A program made the position numbers and the translations under genes. From assembly GCF_900111345.1 (NCBI RefSeq), contig NZ_FOGY01000007.1:1-64000 (forward strand): a DNA stretch of 64,000 bases, written 5' to 3'. This stretch comes from Psychrobacillus sp. OK032. Lineage in GTDB: Bacteria > Bacillota > Bacilli > Bacillales_A > Planococcaceae. Each line of letters opens with the position of its first letter. The stretch's first letter is position 1. The notes beneath the pieces were generated by a model. It was given only the letters and a program-made list of their open reading frames with translations. It was not told the DNA's origin and did no database searches. Positions 9,129 to 17,960 of the stretch are shown here, piece by piece.

Positions 9129-9410
9129 TCATCCTCCACTTACGAGTCGCTCTGTCGTATGTTGCGCTTCATATTCCGCATGTAAACATTCCGAACTTAT
9201 GGATAAGTTTATATGAGACATTTCAACATAACCTTTCATCATCGCTTCTCTTATAAGATTTGCCTGGCCTTTCTTAATGTATTCATTTGCTTGGACACGA
9301 ACAAGATTTTCACTATTAGCGAATGATTGTTTGACAATTTTTACTCCTTCATTAACCATTTGCTTTGGAAGCTCTATAACTGCTTCCTTTTTCTTTTTTC
9401 CACTTACCAC
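9129..9410 (-). CDS. ndoAI: EndoAI antitoxin, ribbon-helix-helix protein
   Basis: A 93-residue antitoxin matching the length of B. subtilis EndoAI. GTG at 9410 was chosen because GGAGG lies 8 bases before it. The N-terminus is a CopG-like ribbon-helix-helix DNA-binding region ([10 protein letters not shown]...); the C-terminus is the toxin-binding tail. It lies between alr and ndoA, as in other Bacillales. Expression is probably with alr or from the 130-bp gap 9411-9542. Confidence 0.92.
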   Translation of the reverse strand: MVSGKKKKEAVIELPKQMVNEGVKIVKQSFANSENLVRVQANEYIKKGQANLIREAMMKGYVEMSHINLSISSECLHAEYEAQHTTERLVSGG

Positions 9411-9542
9411 AGCAAACACCTCCGACAAAACATTTCCCTATATGACAATATACTTAATCTTACCATTACTAGAGGCATAATAAAAGACATTATAAGAAAT
9501 GGTTAGACAAATCATGCACTAAGTTCGAGTTTTGTCGAAGAA

Positions 9543-10649
9543 TTATTCACTATATAATCTAGGAAGTCTATTGGAAAAGGTGCAGCAAATTTCATATGGT
9601 ATTGTCTGCAAAGCGTTTGCCCATTCTTCTATCCTAATCTCTTCATTCATTTGTTTCCCTAGCAACACTACTTTTTCACCAATATCCACTTGTTCATCTA
9701 AACGGATCATACACTGGTCCATGCAAATTTTTCCAACGATCGGCATTCTCTTTCCTTTTACCAAAACGAATTGGTTATGCAACTTTCGCAAGAATCCATC
9801 TGCATAACCAATCGGTAGCGTTGCAATCCACTCATCCGTTTTAGCTGTATACGCTGCACCGTAGCCAATCGTCGCACCTTTTTTCACTTTCTTCACATGC
9901 ACTATTTCCGTATGTAGCGAAAGTGCTCTTTCCAATGGAAATGGAAGGTTTTCATCTATCCAATTTGAGGGTGCAATTCCATACATTGATATACCGAAAC
10001 GCACACCATCATAATGTTGACTAGGATTTCTAAGCGTTGCAGCACTATTGGAAGTGTGTACAATTGCTGGTCGTTGTTCAAATAATTGAAGCATTCGTTC
10101 GAATGATAAAATTTGTTTCTTTAAATGATTTTCGTCTTCTTCGTCTGCTGTCGAAAAATGGGTAAACACGCCCGTTACTTCTATCCAATTTCTTTCTCGA
10201 ATAAAAGCAATTGCTTTCTGTAATTCTTCCTCTTGTACAATACCAATTCGGCCCATCCCACTGTCAATTTTAATATGTGTTTTAAAAGGTTTTGTAAATT
10301 CCCGTGTAGCAAATAACCACTCAAACGAATATGCTGTTAGTGTGATGTTCCGTTCTGATGCAATGGATAAAAAAGAGATCGGGGAAGCTCCGAGAACAAG
10401 AATATCAGCAGTTATTCCTGCATCTCTTAACTGAACCGCTTCCTCCGGAGAGGCGACGGCTAATTGAGTAGCCCCTGCTTGTAAGGCTGCTTTGGCGGTT
10501 TCAATTGCTCCGTGCCCATATCCATTTGCTTTTACAACAGCCATTATACTAGTATGCTTTGGTAACTTTTCTTTTAAGCGCTTGATATTAGACTTGATTG
10601 CTTGTAAATTTACTTGGATAAATGTTGGACGGTAATATGGCTGAGACAT
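9543..10649 (-). CDS. alr: Alanine racemase
   Basis: A 368-residue fold-III PLP enzyme that interconverts L- and D-alanine for peptidoglycan synthesis. The PLP lysine is in MAVVKANGYGHGA, the substrate/PLP region in GISMYGIAPS, and the second active-site tyrosine in IGYGAAYTA. AGAGGGAAG precedes the ATG. It lies between ydcC and the ndoAI-ndoA pair, and functionally joins ddl and murF found 8-10 kb away. Confidence 0.96.
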   Translation of the reverse strand: MSQPYYRPTFIQVNLQAIKSNIKRLKEKLPKHTSIMAVVKANGYGHGAIETAKAALQAGATQLAVASPEEAVQLRDAGITADILVLGASPISFLSIASERNITLTAYSFEWLFATREFTKPFKTHIKIDSGMGRIGIVQEEELQKAIAFIRERNWIEVTGVFTHFSTADEEDENHLKKQILSFERMLQLFEQRPAIVHTSNSAATLRNPSQHYDGVRFGISMYGIAPSNWIDENLPFPLERALSLHTEIVHVKKVKKGATIGYGAAYTAKTDEWIATLPIGYADGFLRKLHNQFVLVKGKRMPIVGKICMDQCMIRLDEQVDIGEKVVLLGKQMNEEIRIEEWANALQTIPYEICCTFSNRLPRLYSE

Positions 10650-10727
10650 AAGACTTCCCTCTTTTTTCGTTTGTTTTACTATTATGCTTCTAATTATCCT
10701 ACTAGTGAGAAGAAGTCGTCAATTAGT

Positions 10728-11750
10728 TTACTTCAGTCCAGCTATCGTCATAGATGCTGCTACTTCAATCATTTCTTCTTTGGTTAATGATGTAGATGCG
10801 ATGAAGAATGACATTCCATCTTGTTCCCAAGTAAGTGATTGATCCGTTACTGCCCCAACAGCTACCCCTAAATCTACAGGATCACCTGGTGCAAATACTG
10901 GGATAGTAGATGATACACTTGGGTCGCTAAGTTGCTGAATAATTGTAAATTCTTTTTCACCACTAAATGTTAAAATAACCCGTTTATCGTCTTCCACTTT
11001 CATCTCTTTTTCATCGATCAAGTGAACACCTTCCCACTTAATCACTGGATAATGTGTTTCAAACTCTTTGTTTTCCATCTCTGCTGAAGCTTCTACAGTG
11101 CCCTCTTCCACTTTCCCAGTTGGCTTTTGATCAATTTTGTACTCTCCTGCTGCATGTGTTTTCCCAAGTGATACTTGTTTGAATTTAATATGAATCTGTT
11201 CTTCTTTCTTTTCATTCAATATCGCAACATCTTTTGGCAATAAAGTCTTTTTGTCGATGTAAATTCTTTGAGTTGGTAGCATGTTTTTGTGATTATTCGA
11301 AGTTTTTGTTTCAAATACATAGTTTTTTCCTTCTTCTTTAAATGTTGAAGATTTATCGTTTTTAATATCTTGCGCAAGCGAACCGATTAAATAAGCTTGG
11401 CTATTTTCCGCTGGCCAGTTACTTTGAAACTTATACGTTTTGTTAAGCGCTGGTGTTACAACAAAAACTCCTTCAGTATTGCGTACAATCATTTGCGTAT
11501 TTTCGGCATTCTTATCTGATACTTTCACGCGGTAAAAATCAGGCTTTGTATGCCAAACCTCCACGTCATACACTCTCGGCTCTTGACCAGTTAAGATGCT
11601 CATTTCCGCAGTTAACTCATATCCTTTTGCATCCACCCACTTATTACTCAATTTTTTTACTACGTCTTCTTTTGACTCAGCTCCACATGCAGATAGTACC
11701 AGGATCATCATAGCTAATACAAATAACAGTTTGGCCACTCGGCTTTTCAA
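10728..11750 (-). CDS. ydcC: YdcC-type lipoprotein (LolA-like fold)
   Basis: A 340-residue secreted lipoprotein. The signal peptide ends in a lipobox LSAC (Cys22), so it should be anchored to the outer face of the membrane. The remainder resembles the LolA/DUF4367-type outer-membrane-lipoprotein-carrier fold found in Firmicutes lipoproteins. B. subtilis ydcC, in the same position between acpS and alr, has no settled function. The TTG start at 11750 follows AAAGGGTGG. Confidence 0.88.
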   Translation of the reverse strand: MKSRVAKLLFVLAMMILVLSACGAESKEDVVKKLSNKWVDAKGYELTAEMSILTGQEPRVYDVEVWHTKPDFYRVKVSDKNAENTQMIVRNTEGVFVVTPALNKTYKFQSNWPAENSQAYLIGSLAQDIKNDKSSTFKEEGKNYVFETKTSNNHKNMLPTQRIYIDKKTLLPKDVAILNEKKEEQIHIKFKQVSLGKTHAAGEYKIDQKPTGKVEEGTVEASAEMENKEFETHYPVIKWEGVHLIDEKEMKVEDDKRVILTFSGEKEFTIIQQLSDPSVSSTIPVFAPGDPVDLGVAVGAVTDQSLTWEQDGMSFFIASTSLTKEEMIEVAASMTIAGLK

Positions 11751-11808
11751 TCAGTCCACCCTTTCTATTATCACTGCGTTCGTTCATTGTATGTAGTTGG
11801 ACGACCGG

Positions 11809-12162
11809 TTATGATTGTAGAATTACTTGAGCAGCTGCATATTCTTTTGTGTGGGTAATGGAGACAAAGCCATTTACTTGGATTCCTTTAAAATAAAGGC
11901 TTGGTTTGCCGTTATTTTCCTTTAGAATTTCAATATCATGAAAGCTACATTCTTTTCCTATTCCCGTTCCTAACGCTTTCGAAAATGCTTCTTTTGCTGC
12001 GAATCGTCCCGCTAAAAATTCTATTTGTCGCGAAGCTGATAATTTCTGCATTTGTGCAATTTCTTTGTTCGTTAAAATACGCGCTTCAAATTTACTTGTC
12101 TTTTCTTTAATTTTTTTTATTCTTGTTAATTCGGTTATATCTATACCTATTCCAGTAATCAT
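11809..12162 (-). CDS. acpS: Holo-[acyl-carrier-protein] synthase
   Basis: A 117-residue AcpS. It transfers phosphopantetheine from CoA to apo-ACP for fatty acid synthesis. The magnesium-binding motifs GIGIDITELTRI (residues 4-15) and GRFAAKEAFSKALGTGI are intact. AAAAGGAG precedes the ATG. It is divergent from the rhomboid gene at 12231, with a 68-bp promoter gap. Confidence 0.96.
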   Translation of the reverse strand: MITGIGIDITELTRIKKIKEKTSKFEARILTNKEIAQMQKLSASRQIEFLAGRFAAKEAFSKALGTGIGKECSFHDIEILKENNGKPSLYFKGIQVNGFVSITHTKEYAAAQVILQS

Positions 12163-12230
12163 GAGCGTTTCTCCTTTTCAAATGTAGCTTATACAAGCTA
12201 TACTATTAGTAGAAAAATTGAGGTGAAATA

Positions 12231-12860
12231 ATGTTTACAAGAACTGAGAATTTTAAACAATACACTAAACTCTATCCAGTCGTTTCTACTTTGCTTGCTT
12301 TAAATATTGTTATTTATATTTTAACGAATATCCCAGTCCTAGGAGATGCAATTTACTCTCAGGGTGTTCACTTTAACTTACTTATAAGCGAAGGTGAATA
12401 TTGGCGTTTAGTTACCCCGATGTTTTTACATGCTACTTTTTTTCATTTGTTATTCAATATGTTCTCTCTATATCTATTTGGTCCAGAGCTTGAACAAATT
12501 GCAGGTAAGGCTCGTTTCTTAACCATTTATATGTTATCTGGTTTAGTCGGTAATATCGCTACTTATTTAATACACGATTGGAATTATATAAGTGTAGGTG
12601 CTAGTGGGGCAATATATGGTATTCTTGGTGCCTTTGGTGCTTTAGTTTATTATACGAGAAATTTAATGCCACAGCTAAAACAAATTATTATACCTATAAT
12701 TGTTATAGGGGTTATTATGACATTTCTTCAACCGCATATTAATGCTACTTCACATATTGCAGGCCTCATAACAGGTTTTGTAATCGGAATTATTTACTTC
12801 CACCCAAAAAGAATCGCTGCATGGAAAAAACGTAAAAGTCATTTAAAATCAGTGAAGTAA
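12231..12860 (+). CDS. Rhomboid family intramembrane serine protease (YdcA type)
   Basis: A 209-residue polytopic membrane protein with about six transmembrane segments. The catalytic serine is in VGASGAIYGILG and the histidine in TSHIAGLITG, the rhomboid dyad. An extra motif HATFFHLLFNMFSLYLFG is typical of the family. Substrates are unknown. It is divergent from acpS, with GAGGTG before the ATG, and in the same place as ydcA of B. subtilis. Confidence 0.92.
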   Translation: MFTRTENFKQYTKLYPVVSTLLALNIVIYILTNIPVLGDAIYSQGVHFNLLISEGEYWRLVTPMFLHATFFHLLFNMFSLYLFGPELEQIAGKARFLTIYMLSGLVGNIATYLIHDWNYISVGASGAIYGILGAFGALVYYTRNLMPQLKQIIIPIIVIGVIMTFLQPHINATSHIAGLITGFVIGIIYFHPKRIAAWKKRKSHLKSVK

Positions 12861-12915
12861 AAAAGTATAAATGTTCTTTATGTATATCTGGCTTTTCAAA
12901 GCCTTAGGAAGTTGT

Positions 12916-13092
12916 ACAGTATAGAGATACTGCGCACTAATGGAGGTTTACAAAGCGACCACTATGATTTCCGCTGTAGGCGGACGCTTTCCGCGGGGTG
13001 AGCGATAAGCCATCGCCGACGCATACGCGTCCGCCTGGAGTGGAAATCATAGTGACTCCTAATAGAGCAAGTTACGACACAGTATCTCTAAA
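12916..13092. repeat. MITE-like element copy A1 (short form)
   Basis: A 177-bp near-palindrome between the convergent rhomboid and ydbT genes. The outer arms carry a TATAGAGATACTG-type sequence (12919 on) and its inverted counterpart near 13080-13090. Inner arms pair CACTATGATTTCC (12960 on) with GGAAATCATAGTG, and the core holds GGCGGACG.../CGTCCGCC palindromes. No reading frame of its own. It shares ends and core modules with copies A2-A5. Confidence 0.85.
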
Positions 13093-13133
13093 TAGTGGCG
13101 TACCATCTACTTTATAATTTCCAAAAGAATAAG

Positions 13134-13168
13134 AAAAGAACAGCCTTAATCTACTGGCTGTTCTTTTT
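13134..13168 (-). terminator. Terminator of ydbST
   Basis: On the minus strand AAAAAGAACAGCC pairs with GGCTGTTCTTTT around a short loop. The stop codon of ydbT lies inside the loop. Confidence 0.85.
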
Positions 13169-14651
13169 CTATGGTTGTTTTATGATATGGTTCATACCAA
13201 TTTAAAAGCATTTCTGCATCCGTTTTTTCAATATGTGGGATTGTAGTTGAAGCACCTGTCACACCAGATTTAATCGTTGTAATAATAGATGAAACGTTTG
13301 CCTTTTTTTGAAAAAGCGTTGTGCTTTCCGTCATGGATTGAATTCTTCTTTTCTCCATCCATACCATTACTTTACTAAACAGTCGGTATTGTATAACTAG
13401 CTGACGTTCATTCAAATAATAGCCGGCAGTTTTTTGTTGCCACACACCAAGCCCGTAACTTAGTGGGAATAATAGTAGCGAAAATAATCCAAAAGGGTAA
13501 AAAAAGTAGCTAACTGCTCCAGCGACCGGAATCATCCATATATAATCTAATCGATAGAAAAACTTTCTTGACCTATTTGGTATTCTAGTAAGTTGATGGT
13601 TAAATAGAAGCTCCGGAAATATTTCCTGTAATATTGGTGTTATCTTCGATTTTTTAATAAGTGGAAGCAAACGGATTTTTTCATCTTTTTCCGCTAGAGA
13701 ACCTCCAGCACTATCGACAATTACTGTTGCGTAGCCCATTAGCTGACGTAATGGATTTTCAACTACTCGTACTCCTTGGATTCGGGAAAGTGGAATTGTT
13801 ATTTTTTTCTTTTCTAACAATCCCCTTGTAATAATAATTTCCTCATCCTCTACTGTAATCATAAATTCATAGTAGTTTATAAATGTGAGCACAACGGAAA
13901 CTATCCAAGCGATTAACAACACAACAAAAACAGCTAGCGCCACAATAAGTGCTCCAAAACGAATGAACACAACTATTTCTTCATAAATCGCTCCATACGG
14001 AATAACATTTGAAAATTGAGAGGCAAAGACGGCTAGCCCTGAGAAAAACACACCTACTCCACCAGAAGTACTTGCAAGCACAAACAAATCTTTTGGAGAC
14101 ATTTTAAAAATCGCTCGTCTTTCCTCTTTTACAAGTGGTTGTACTTCCATCGAATCATTTAATTCTTCCGGAAGTTTATTTTTTGCTTGTAGCATCTCAA
14201 GTTTAATCTGATCGGCTGCAACTTTTGTAATGGCTGTCAACTCTGCGTCCGCTTCCTTTGTTGCTCCTCCACCAGCCGTTTCTACTTTTATTTTCACTAA
14301 TCCAAATGGTCTATGGAAGATGCCTTCCGTATAGTTCAAACTTTGAATACGTTCAAAAGGAATATATCGCTTTTTCTTTACGAACAATCCATATTCAATA
14401 CGGAGTTCCTCTTCTTCAAACCAATATCTGAACCGTTTCCATTTAATTATGCCACTAACTAACATAAAGATTAGAATTATCGCGTAAATACCATAGGTAA
14501 TATAGGAGGACCAATGACCAGAATCCTCACTTCCTCCAAAACCATTGACTGCAATGACTACAATAAATGGGATAATCATTTCTTTTAATACTTTTACAAA
14601 GTTTATGACTGCAGAAATCGGATGTAGCTTGTATTTTTCTTTAGACATCAT
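13146..14651 (-). CDS. ydbT: PH-domain membrane protein YdbT
   Basis: A 501-residue membrane protein with bacterial PH (bPH2/YdbS-like) domains repeated along the chain and about six to eight hydrophobic segments between them. The repeated signature is seen as IPFERIQSLNYTEG, IPLSRIQGVRVVENPLRQLMG and MEKRRIQSMTES. In B. subtilis ydbST belongs to the SigW regulon and protects against a peptide antibiotic. The start ATG at 14651 follows AAGGGTGG; the gene overlaps ydbS by 11 bp. Confidence 0.9.
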   Translation of the reverse strand: MMSKEKYKLHPISAVINFVKVLKEMIIPFIVVIAVNGFGGSEDSGHWSSYITYGIYAIILIFMLVSGIIKWKRFRYWFEEEELRIEYGLFVKKKRYIPFERIQSLNYTEGIFHRPFGLVKIKVETAGGGATKEADAELTAITKVAADQIKLEMLQAKNKLPEELNDSMEVQPLVKEERRAIFKMSPKDLFVLASTSGGVGVFFSGLAVFASQFSNVIPYGAIYEEIVVFIRFGALIVALAVFVVLLIAWIVSVVLTFINYYEFMITVEDEEIIITRGLLEKKKITIPLSRIQGVRVVENPLRQLMGYATVIVDSAGGSLAEKDEKIRLLPLIKKSKITPILQEIFPELLFNHQLTRIPNRSRKFFYRLDYIWMIPVAGAVSYFFYPFGLFSLLLFPLSYGLGVWQQKTAGYYLNERQLVIQYRLFSKVMVWMEKRRIQSMTESTTLFQKKANVSSIITTIKSGVTGASTTIPHIEKTDAEMLLNWYEPYHKTTIEKEQPVD

Positions 14652-15120
14652 CTTCCGCCACCCTTGCAAGTACAGAAATTCTTCCACGTAGTTCATCCGC
14701 TTCTGCGGTAATAAGTGCAGGTATTGTATGATTCGTTGCAGCTGTTGAAATTGTAATAGAAGCTAAATCATATTTCCGTAAGATTGGTCCTTGTTCTGTA
14801 TCGACATGCTGTACACGAACCATTGGCACTAATGTCCTCTTTACAACGAATAGACCGTGCTGAAGTTCTATTTCTTGTTCTCGTACTTCATATCTCCATC
14901 GCGCCCATCTAACTTTAGGAAACAAGTAAATTAGTAAATACGCAATAATTAGTACAATTACCAAATCTACTATGTACAGCCAAATGTACTCGCCAGTAAA
15001 GAAGTTTATAACCCCCACACCTATACTGAGTAGTAATGCAATGAGTGTTTGGAAAACCCCATAGATTCGCCATACACGTAGTCCTTTTTTAGATAATTTA
15101 TTTATTGGTTCTGCTCTCAT
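14641..15120 (-). CDS. ydbS: PH-domain membrane protein YdbS
   Basis: A 159-residue protein with two N-terminal transmembrane helices (about residues 18-60) followed by one bPH2 domain containing VPMVRVQHVDTEQGPILRKY. The ATG at 15120 follows GGGAAGAGGTG; the 18 codons upstream were excluded for lack of a ribosome site. It is co-transcribed with ydbT from the SigW-type promoter at 15146-15173. Confidence 0.92.
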   Translation of the reverse strand: MRAEPINKLSKKGLRVWRIYGVFQTLIALLLSIGVGVINFFTGEYIWLYIVDLVIVLIIAYLLIYLFPKVRWARWRYEVREQEIELQHGLFVVKRTLVPMVRVQHVDTEQGPILRKYDLASITISTAATNHTIPALITAEADELRGRISVLARVAEDDV

Positions 15121-15145
15121 TATCAACACCTCTTCCCTTGTATTG

Positions 15146-15173
15146 TATACGATTTTAGAGGGTAAATGTTTCA
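15146..15173 (-). promoter_or_regulatory. SigW-type promoter of ydbST
   Basis: On the minus strand TGAAAC (15173-15168) and CGTATA (15151-15146) are separated by 16 bp, an exact match to the SigW consensus TGAAAC-N16-CGTA. It lies about 25 bp before the ydbS start. ydbST is a known SigW target in B. subtilis, which supports the call. Confidence 0.88.
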
Positions 15174-15204
15174 AATTATAATAGGAATGTTTCTTAAGCT
15201 AGTT

Positions 15205-15288
15205 GATTATCCGATTTTTCTACTAGATCATCCGATTAACTGATGTGATTATCCGAATATCGTCGTTCATTATCCGATTTCATTATTT
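15205..15288. repeat. Four-unit array of a 10-bp core at exact 21-bp spacing
   Basis: The core GATTATCCGA (variants GATCATCCGA and CATTATCCGA) starts at 15205, 15226, 15247 and 15268. Each step is exactly 21 bp, while the 11 bp between cores vary. The array lies between the cshA terminator and the SigW promoter of ydbST. Confidence 0.9.
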
Positions 15289-15293
15289 TAAAG

Positions 15294-15335
15294 AAAAAAA
15301 AGGATGAATCCACATCGAAATGTGAGATTCATCCT
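15294..15335 (-). terminator. Terminator of cshA
   Basis: On the minus strand AGGATGAATC and GGATTCATCCT form a long stem with an extended inner pairing, followed by TTTTTTTTC, 12 bases after the cshA stop. Confidence 0.9.
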
Positions 15336-15347
15336 AAAAATTTAATA

Positions 15348-16895
15348 TTAGCCTTCGTTACGTGGTGAACGAGTTCTTGTGCTACGTTGAGTAGAACCGT
15401 CACGTGGACCGCTGCTACGACGTGAGCTACTAGGACGTGAACCTCCGCTTGAGCGTGAAGATCCGCGATCGCTTCCTGCGCGTCCTGACGAGCTACGTCC
15501 TCCGCCGCTGCGGTTACCACCTTTGTAACCACCACCGGAACGAGATCCGCCGCCACCGCTACGCTCTCTGCGAGCAGGTAGTGGACGCTCTTCAGAAAGT
15601 GCGATTGGTGTTGCGTCTGGTTCTTTCGTCATTGATTTAATAGCTGCAGCAATTACGTCTATTGCTTCAAACTTTTCAAGCATTTCTGAAGCTAATGTAC
15701 GGTAATCCCCTAAATCATTCTTTTTCACGATTTCTGATAAATTTTCAATCGCAACACGTTGCTGACCTACTAACGCTTCATCAGAACTTGGTGGAGTAAG
15801 AGCTGTCATACGTTTTTTCGTAGTATCTTCTACGATACGTAAGTAACCCATTTCTCTTGGCGTTACGAATGTTACAGCGACACCATTTTTCCCTGCACGG
15901 CCTGTACGACCAATACGGTGAACATAGCTTTCAGGGTCTTGTGGGATATCGAAGTTGTATACATGTGTTACACCAGAAATATCTAATCCACGTGCTGCTA
16001 CATCCGTTGCAACAAGGATATCAATTTTATTTGATTTGAATTGTTTTAATACAGACATACGTTTCGCTTGGCTTAAATCTCCGTGAATTCCTTCCGCTAG
16101 GTAACCACGAATGCTTAGTGCTTGAGCTAATTCGTCTACACGACGTTTTGTACGACCAAAGACAATTGCAAGCTCAGGTTGGTGTACGTTTAATATTCTT
16201 GAAAGTACATCGAACTTTTCGCGCTCTGTAGCTTTTACGTAGAACTGTTCAATGTTTTCAACAGTCATTTCTTTAGACTTGATTTTTACTTCTACTGGAT
16301 CTTTCATGAATTTTTCAGCAATTTTACGAATTGGACCCGGCATTGTAGCTGAGAACAATAATGTTTGGCGCTCTGGAGGAACGCTTTCTAAAATTTTGTT
16401 GATATCTTCAATGAATCCCATGTTAAGCATTTCATCAGCTTCGTCTAAGATAAGTGTTTGAACTTGATCAAGTTTTAACGTACGACGATTGATGTGGTCA
16501 AGAATACGACCAGGTGTACCAACGATTACTTGAGGTTTGTTTTTAAGTGCACGGATTTGACGACCAATTTCTTGACCACCATATACAGATAAAAGACGAA
16601 CCTTTTTGTCGTAACCTAATTTATAAAGCTCTTCCGAAACTTGGATTGCAAGTTCACGAGTTGGAGCGATAATAAGTGCTTGGATATTAGGGTTTTTTGT
16701 ATCGATTTTCTCAATCATAGGAATACCAAAAGCAGCAGTTTTACCTGTACCAGTCTGTGCTTGACCGATAACGTCACGTCCACCCATAGCATGTGTAATA
16801 GTACCTTCTTGGATTGGGGTAGCTTCTTCAAATCCCATACGTTGAACGGATTTTAATGTTGAAGCGCTAATATTTAATTCTGAAAAATTTGTCAA
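15348..16895 (-). CDS. cshA: DEAD-box RNA helicase CshA
   Basis: A 515-residue DEAD-box helicase. Helicase motifs in order: Q-motif (GFEEATPIQ), [27 protein letters not shown], and [10 protein letters not shown]. The last 70 residues are low complexity, rich in Ser, Arg and Gly. CshA acts in cold adaptation, ribosome assembly and the RNA degradosome in B. subtilis. The TTG start at 16895 follows AAGGAG, giving MTNFSELN; the track start 11 codons upstream has no site. A 337-bp leader lies upstream. Confidence 0.95.
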   Translation of the reverse strand: MTNFSELNISASTLKSVQRMGFEEATPIQEGTITHAMGGRDVIGQAQTGTGKTAAFGIPMIEKIDTKNPNIQALIIAPTRELAIQVSEELYKLGYDKKVRLLSVYGGQEIGRQIRALKNKPQVIVGTPGRILDHINRRTLKLDQVQTLILDEADEMLNMGFIEDINKILESVPPERQTLLFSATMPGPIRKIAEKFMKDPVEVKIKSKEMTVENIEQFYVKATEREKFDVLSRILNVHQPELAIVFGRTKRRVDELAQALSIRGYLAEGIHGDLSQAKRMSVLKQFKSNKIDILVATDVAARGLDISGVTHVYNFDIPQDPESYVHRIGRTGRAGKNGVAVTFVTPREMGYLRIVEDTTKKRMTALTPPSSDEALVGQQRVAIENLSEIVKKNDLGDYRTLASEMLEKFEAIDVIAAAIKSMTKEPDATPIALSEERPLPARRERSGGGGSRSGGGYKGGNRSGGGRSSSGRAGSDRGSSRSSGGSRPSSSRRSSGPRDGSTQRSTRTRSPRNEG

Positions 16896-17232
16896 AATTT
16901 TAATCTCCTTTTTCTTGTGTTTTGACAAATGGTTACATTTTCAGATGAAATTGCGGCAAATTCGAGCCTATACGAGGAACGTTTCCGTTACTTAAAATTC
17001 TCTGTGGTTTACAGTTCAGAGGGGTCTTTTATAAAGGGAAAGCCCGGTCTTTTGCCGAGCGGTTTGTTAATGAGTGATCTTATCCTACTTCAACAAACCG
17101 TTATGTTCAAAAAAAAGTACTCTTCATCAAATACTGAAGAGTCTTCACACAAAATGTATCCATTGCTCTAAACGTAGTATAGCATGCCTTATTATTAGTT
17201 GCAACGAAATAGCCACTGTTATAATTATTAGT
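16896..17232 (-). other. Long noncoding leader region upstream of cshA
   Basis: This stretch between the esterase and cshA has no plausible gene. On the minus strand it contains, in order, a terminator-like hairpin (17142-17109), an inverted repeat CGGTTTGTT/AACAAACCG (17100-17092 and 17068-17060), a C/G-rich stretch near 17040, and about 140 nt with no clear fold. It may be a structured 5' UTR. I could not match it to a known riboswitch. Confidence 0.5.
17109..17142 (-). terminator. Terminator-like hairpin between esterase gene and cshA
   Basis: On the minus strand ACTCTTCA pairs with TGAAGAGT around an 8-nt loop, followed by ACTTTTTTTTG. It lies 91 bp after the esterase stop, so it probably ends the ddl-murF-esterase unit; if the cshA transcript starts upstream it would be an attenuator. 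Confidence 0.75.
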
Positions 17233-17937
17233 TTAATCATCCGCTCCTTTTTCGCTTATAAATCTTAACGCTCTATCAAACCAATCTTCACAGTCCTCAC
17301 AATAACAAATATGGTGTTTACCTGTTTCGGAAAAGATAAGTTCTTTTTCCTTTGAGCCAATTTGATTGAATAAAAATTCAGCGGTCGTATAAGGTACAAT
17401 ACCATCTTTTTTACCTTGGACTAAACAGACTGGTATTTTAATGTGGCCGTAATACGGCTCAACTATACGTACTAATCGTATAAATTCGAGCGTTGCACGA
17501 ATCGGTGTTTTTTTCAATTTAGAGCTGTATCGCTTGTACAATATATTATCTTCTAGTTTCCCTTCCACTGCTTCTTTTGCCATTTCTTTAATATCTTGCA
17601 AGAGCTGTGTAGGATAAATATATTTAGCTGCAGCACTTAACAAAATAAGTTTGGAAATTGGATACCGAATTGCTAAGTACATCGCAATGATCCCACCCAT
17701 TGAAAATCCAACTATGTATACCTTGTCCACATCTTTTAGAAGTTCTCTTAGTGCTAGCTCTGCTGCCATCAACCAATTTTCCGCTGTTACCTGTTTTAGT
17801 TCCAGCGTTTCTCCATGGCCAGGAAGTGTAGGGACAATAATTGTCCAGTCTGTCCTTTCCTGTAAATACTCCACGAACGGTTGCACCTCATATGGTCCAC
17901 CAGTAAAACCGTGAATACAAAGGACACCTGTTTTCAT
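17233..17937 (-). CDS. Carboxylesterase-like alpha/beta hydrolase
   Basis: A 234-residue alpha/beta hydrolase of the Est30/monoacylglycerol-lipase-like group. The oxyanion loop is HGFTGGP (residues 9-15), the nucleophile Ser79 is in GFSMGG, and the acid/base part is at QGKKDGIVP and the His near TGKHH. A CYCEDCEDW sequence next to the catalytic histidine is unusual for this family. It starts 23 bp after murF, with AAAGGAG before the ATG, so it is probably co-transcribed. Confidence 0.88.
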   Translation of the reverse strand: MKTGVLCIHGFTGGPYEVQPFVEYLQERTDWTIIVPTLPGHGETLELKQVTAENWLMAAELALRELLKDVDKVYIVGFSMGGIIAMYLAIRYPISKLILLSAAAKYIYPTQLLQDIKEMAKEAVEGKLEDNILYKRYSSKLKKTPIRATLEFIRLVRIVEPYYGHIKIPVCLVQGKKDGIVPYTTAEFLFNQIGSKEKELIFSETGKHHICYCEDCEDWFDRALRFISEKGADD

Positions 17938-17960
17938 ATTGCCCTACTCCTTTCTTGTTT

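Noticed and set aside
15329-15556. 75-aa frame at the end of cshA
   Set aside because: It is a shifted frame through the Gly/Arg/Ser-rich tail of the helicase gene.
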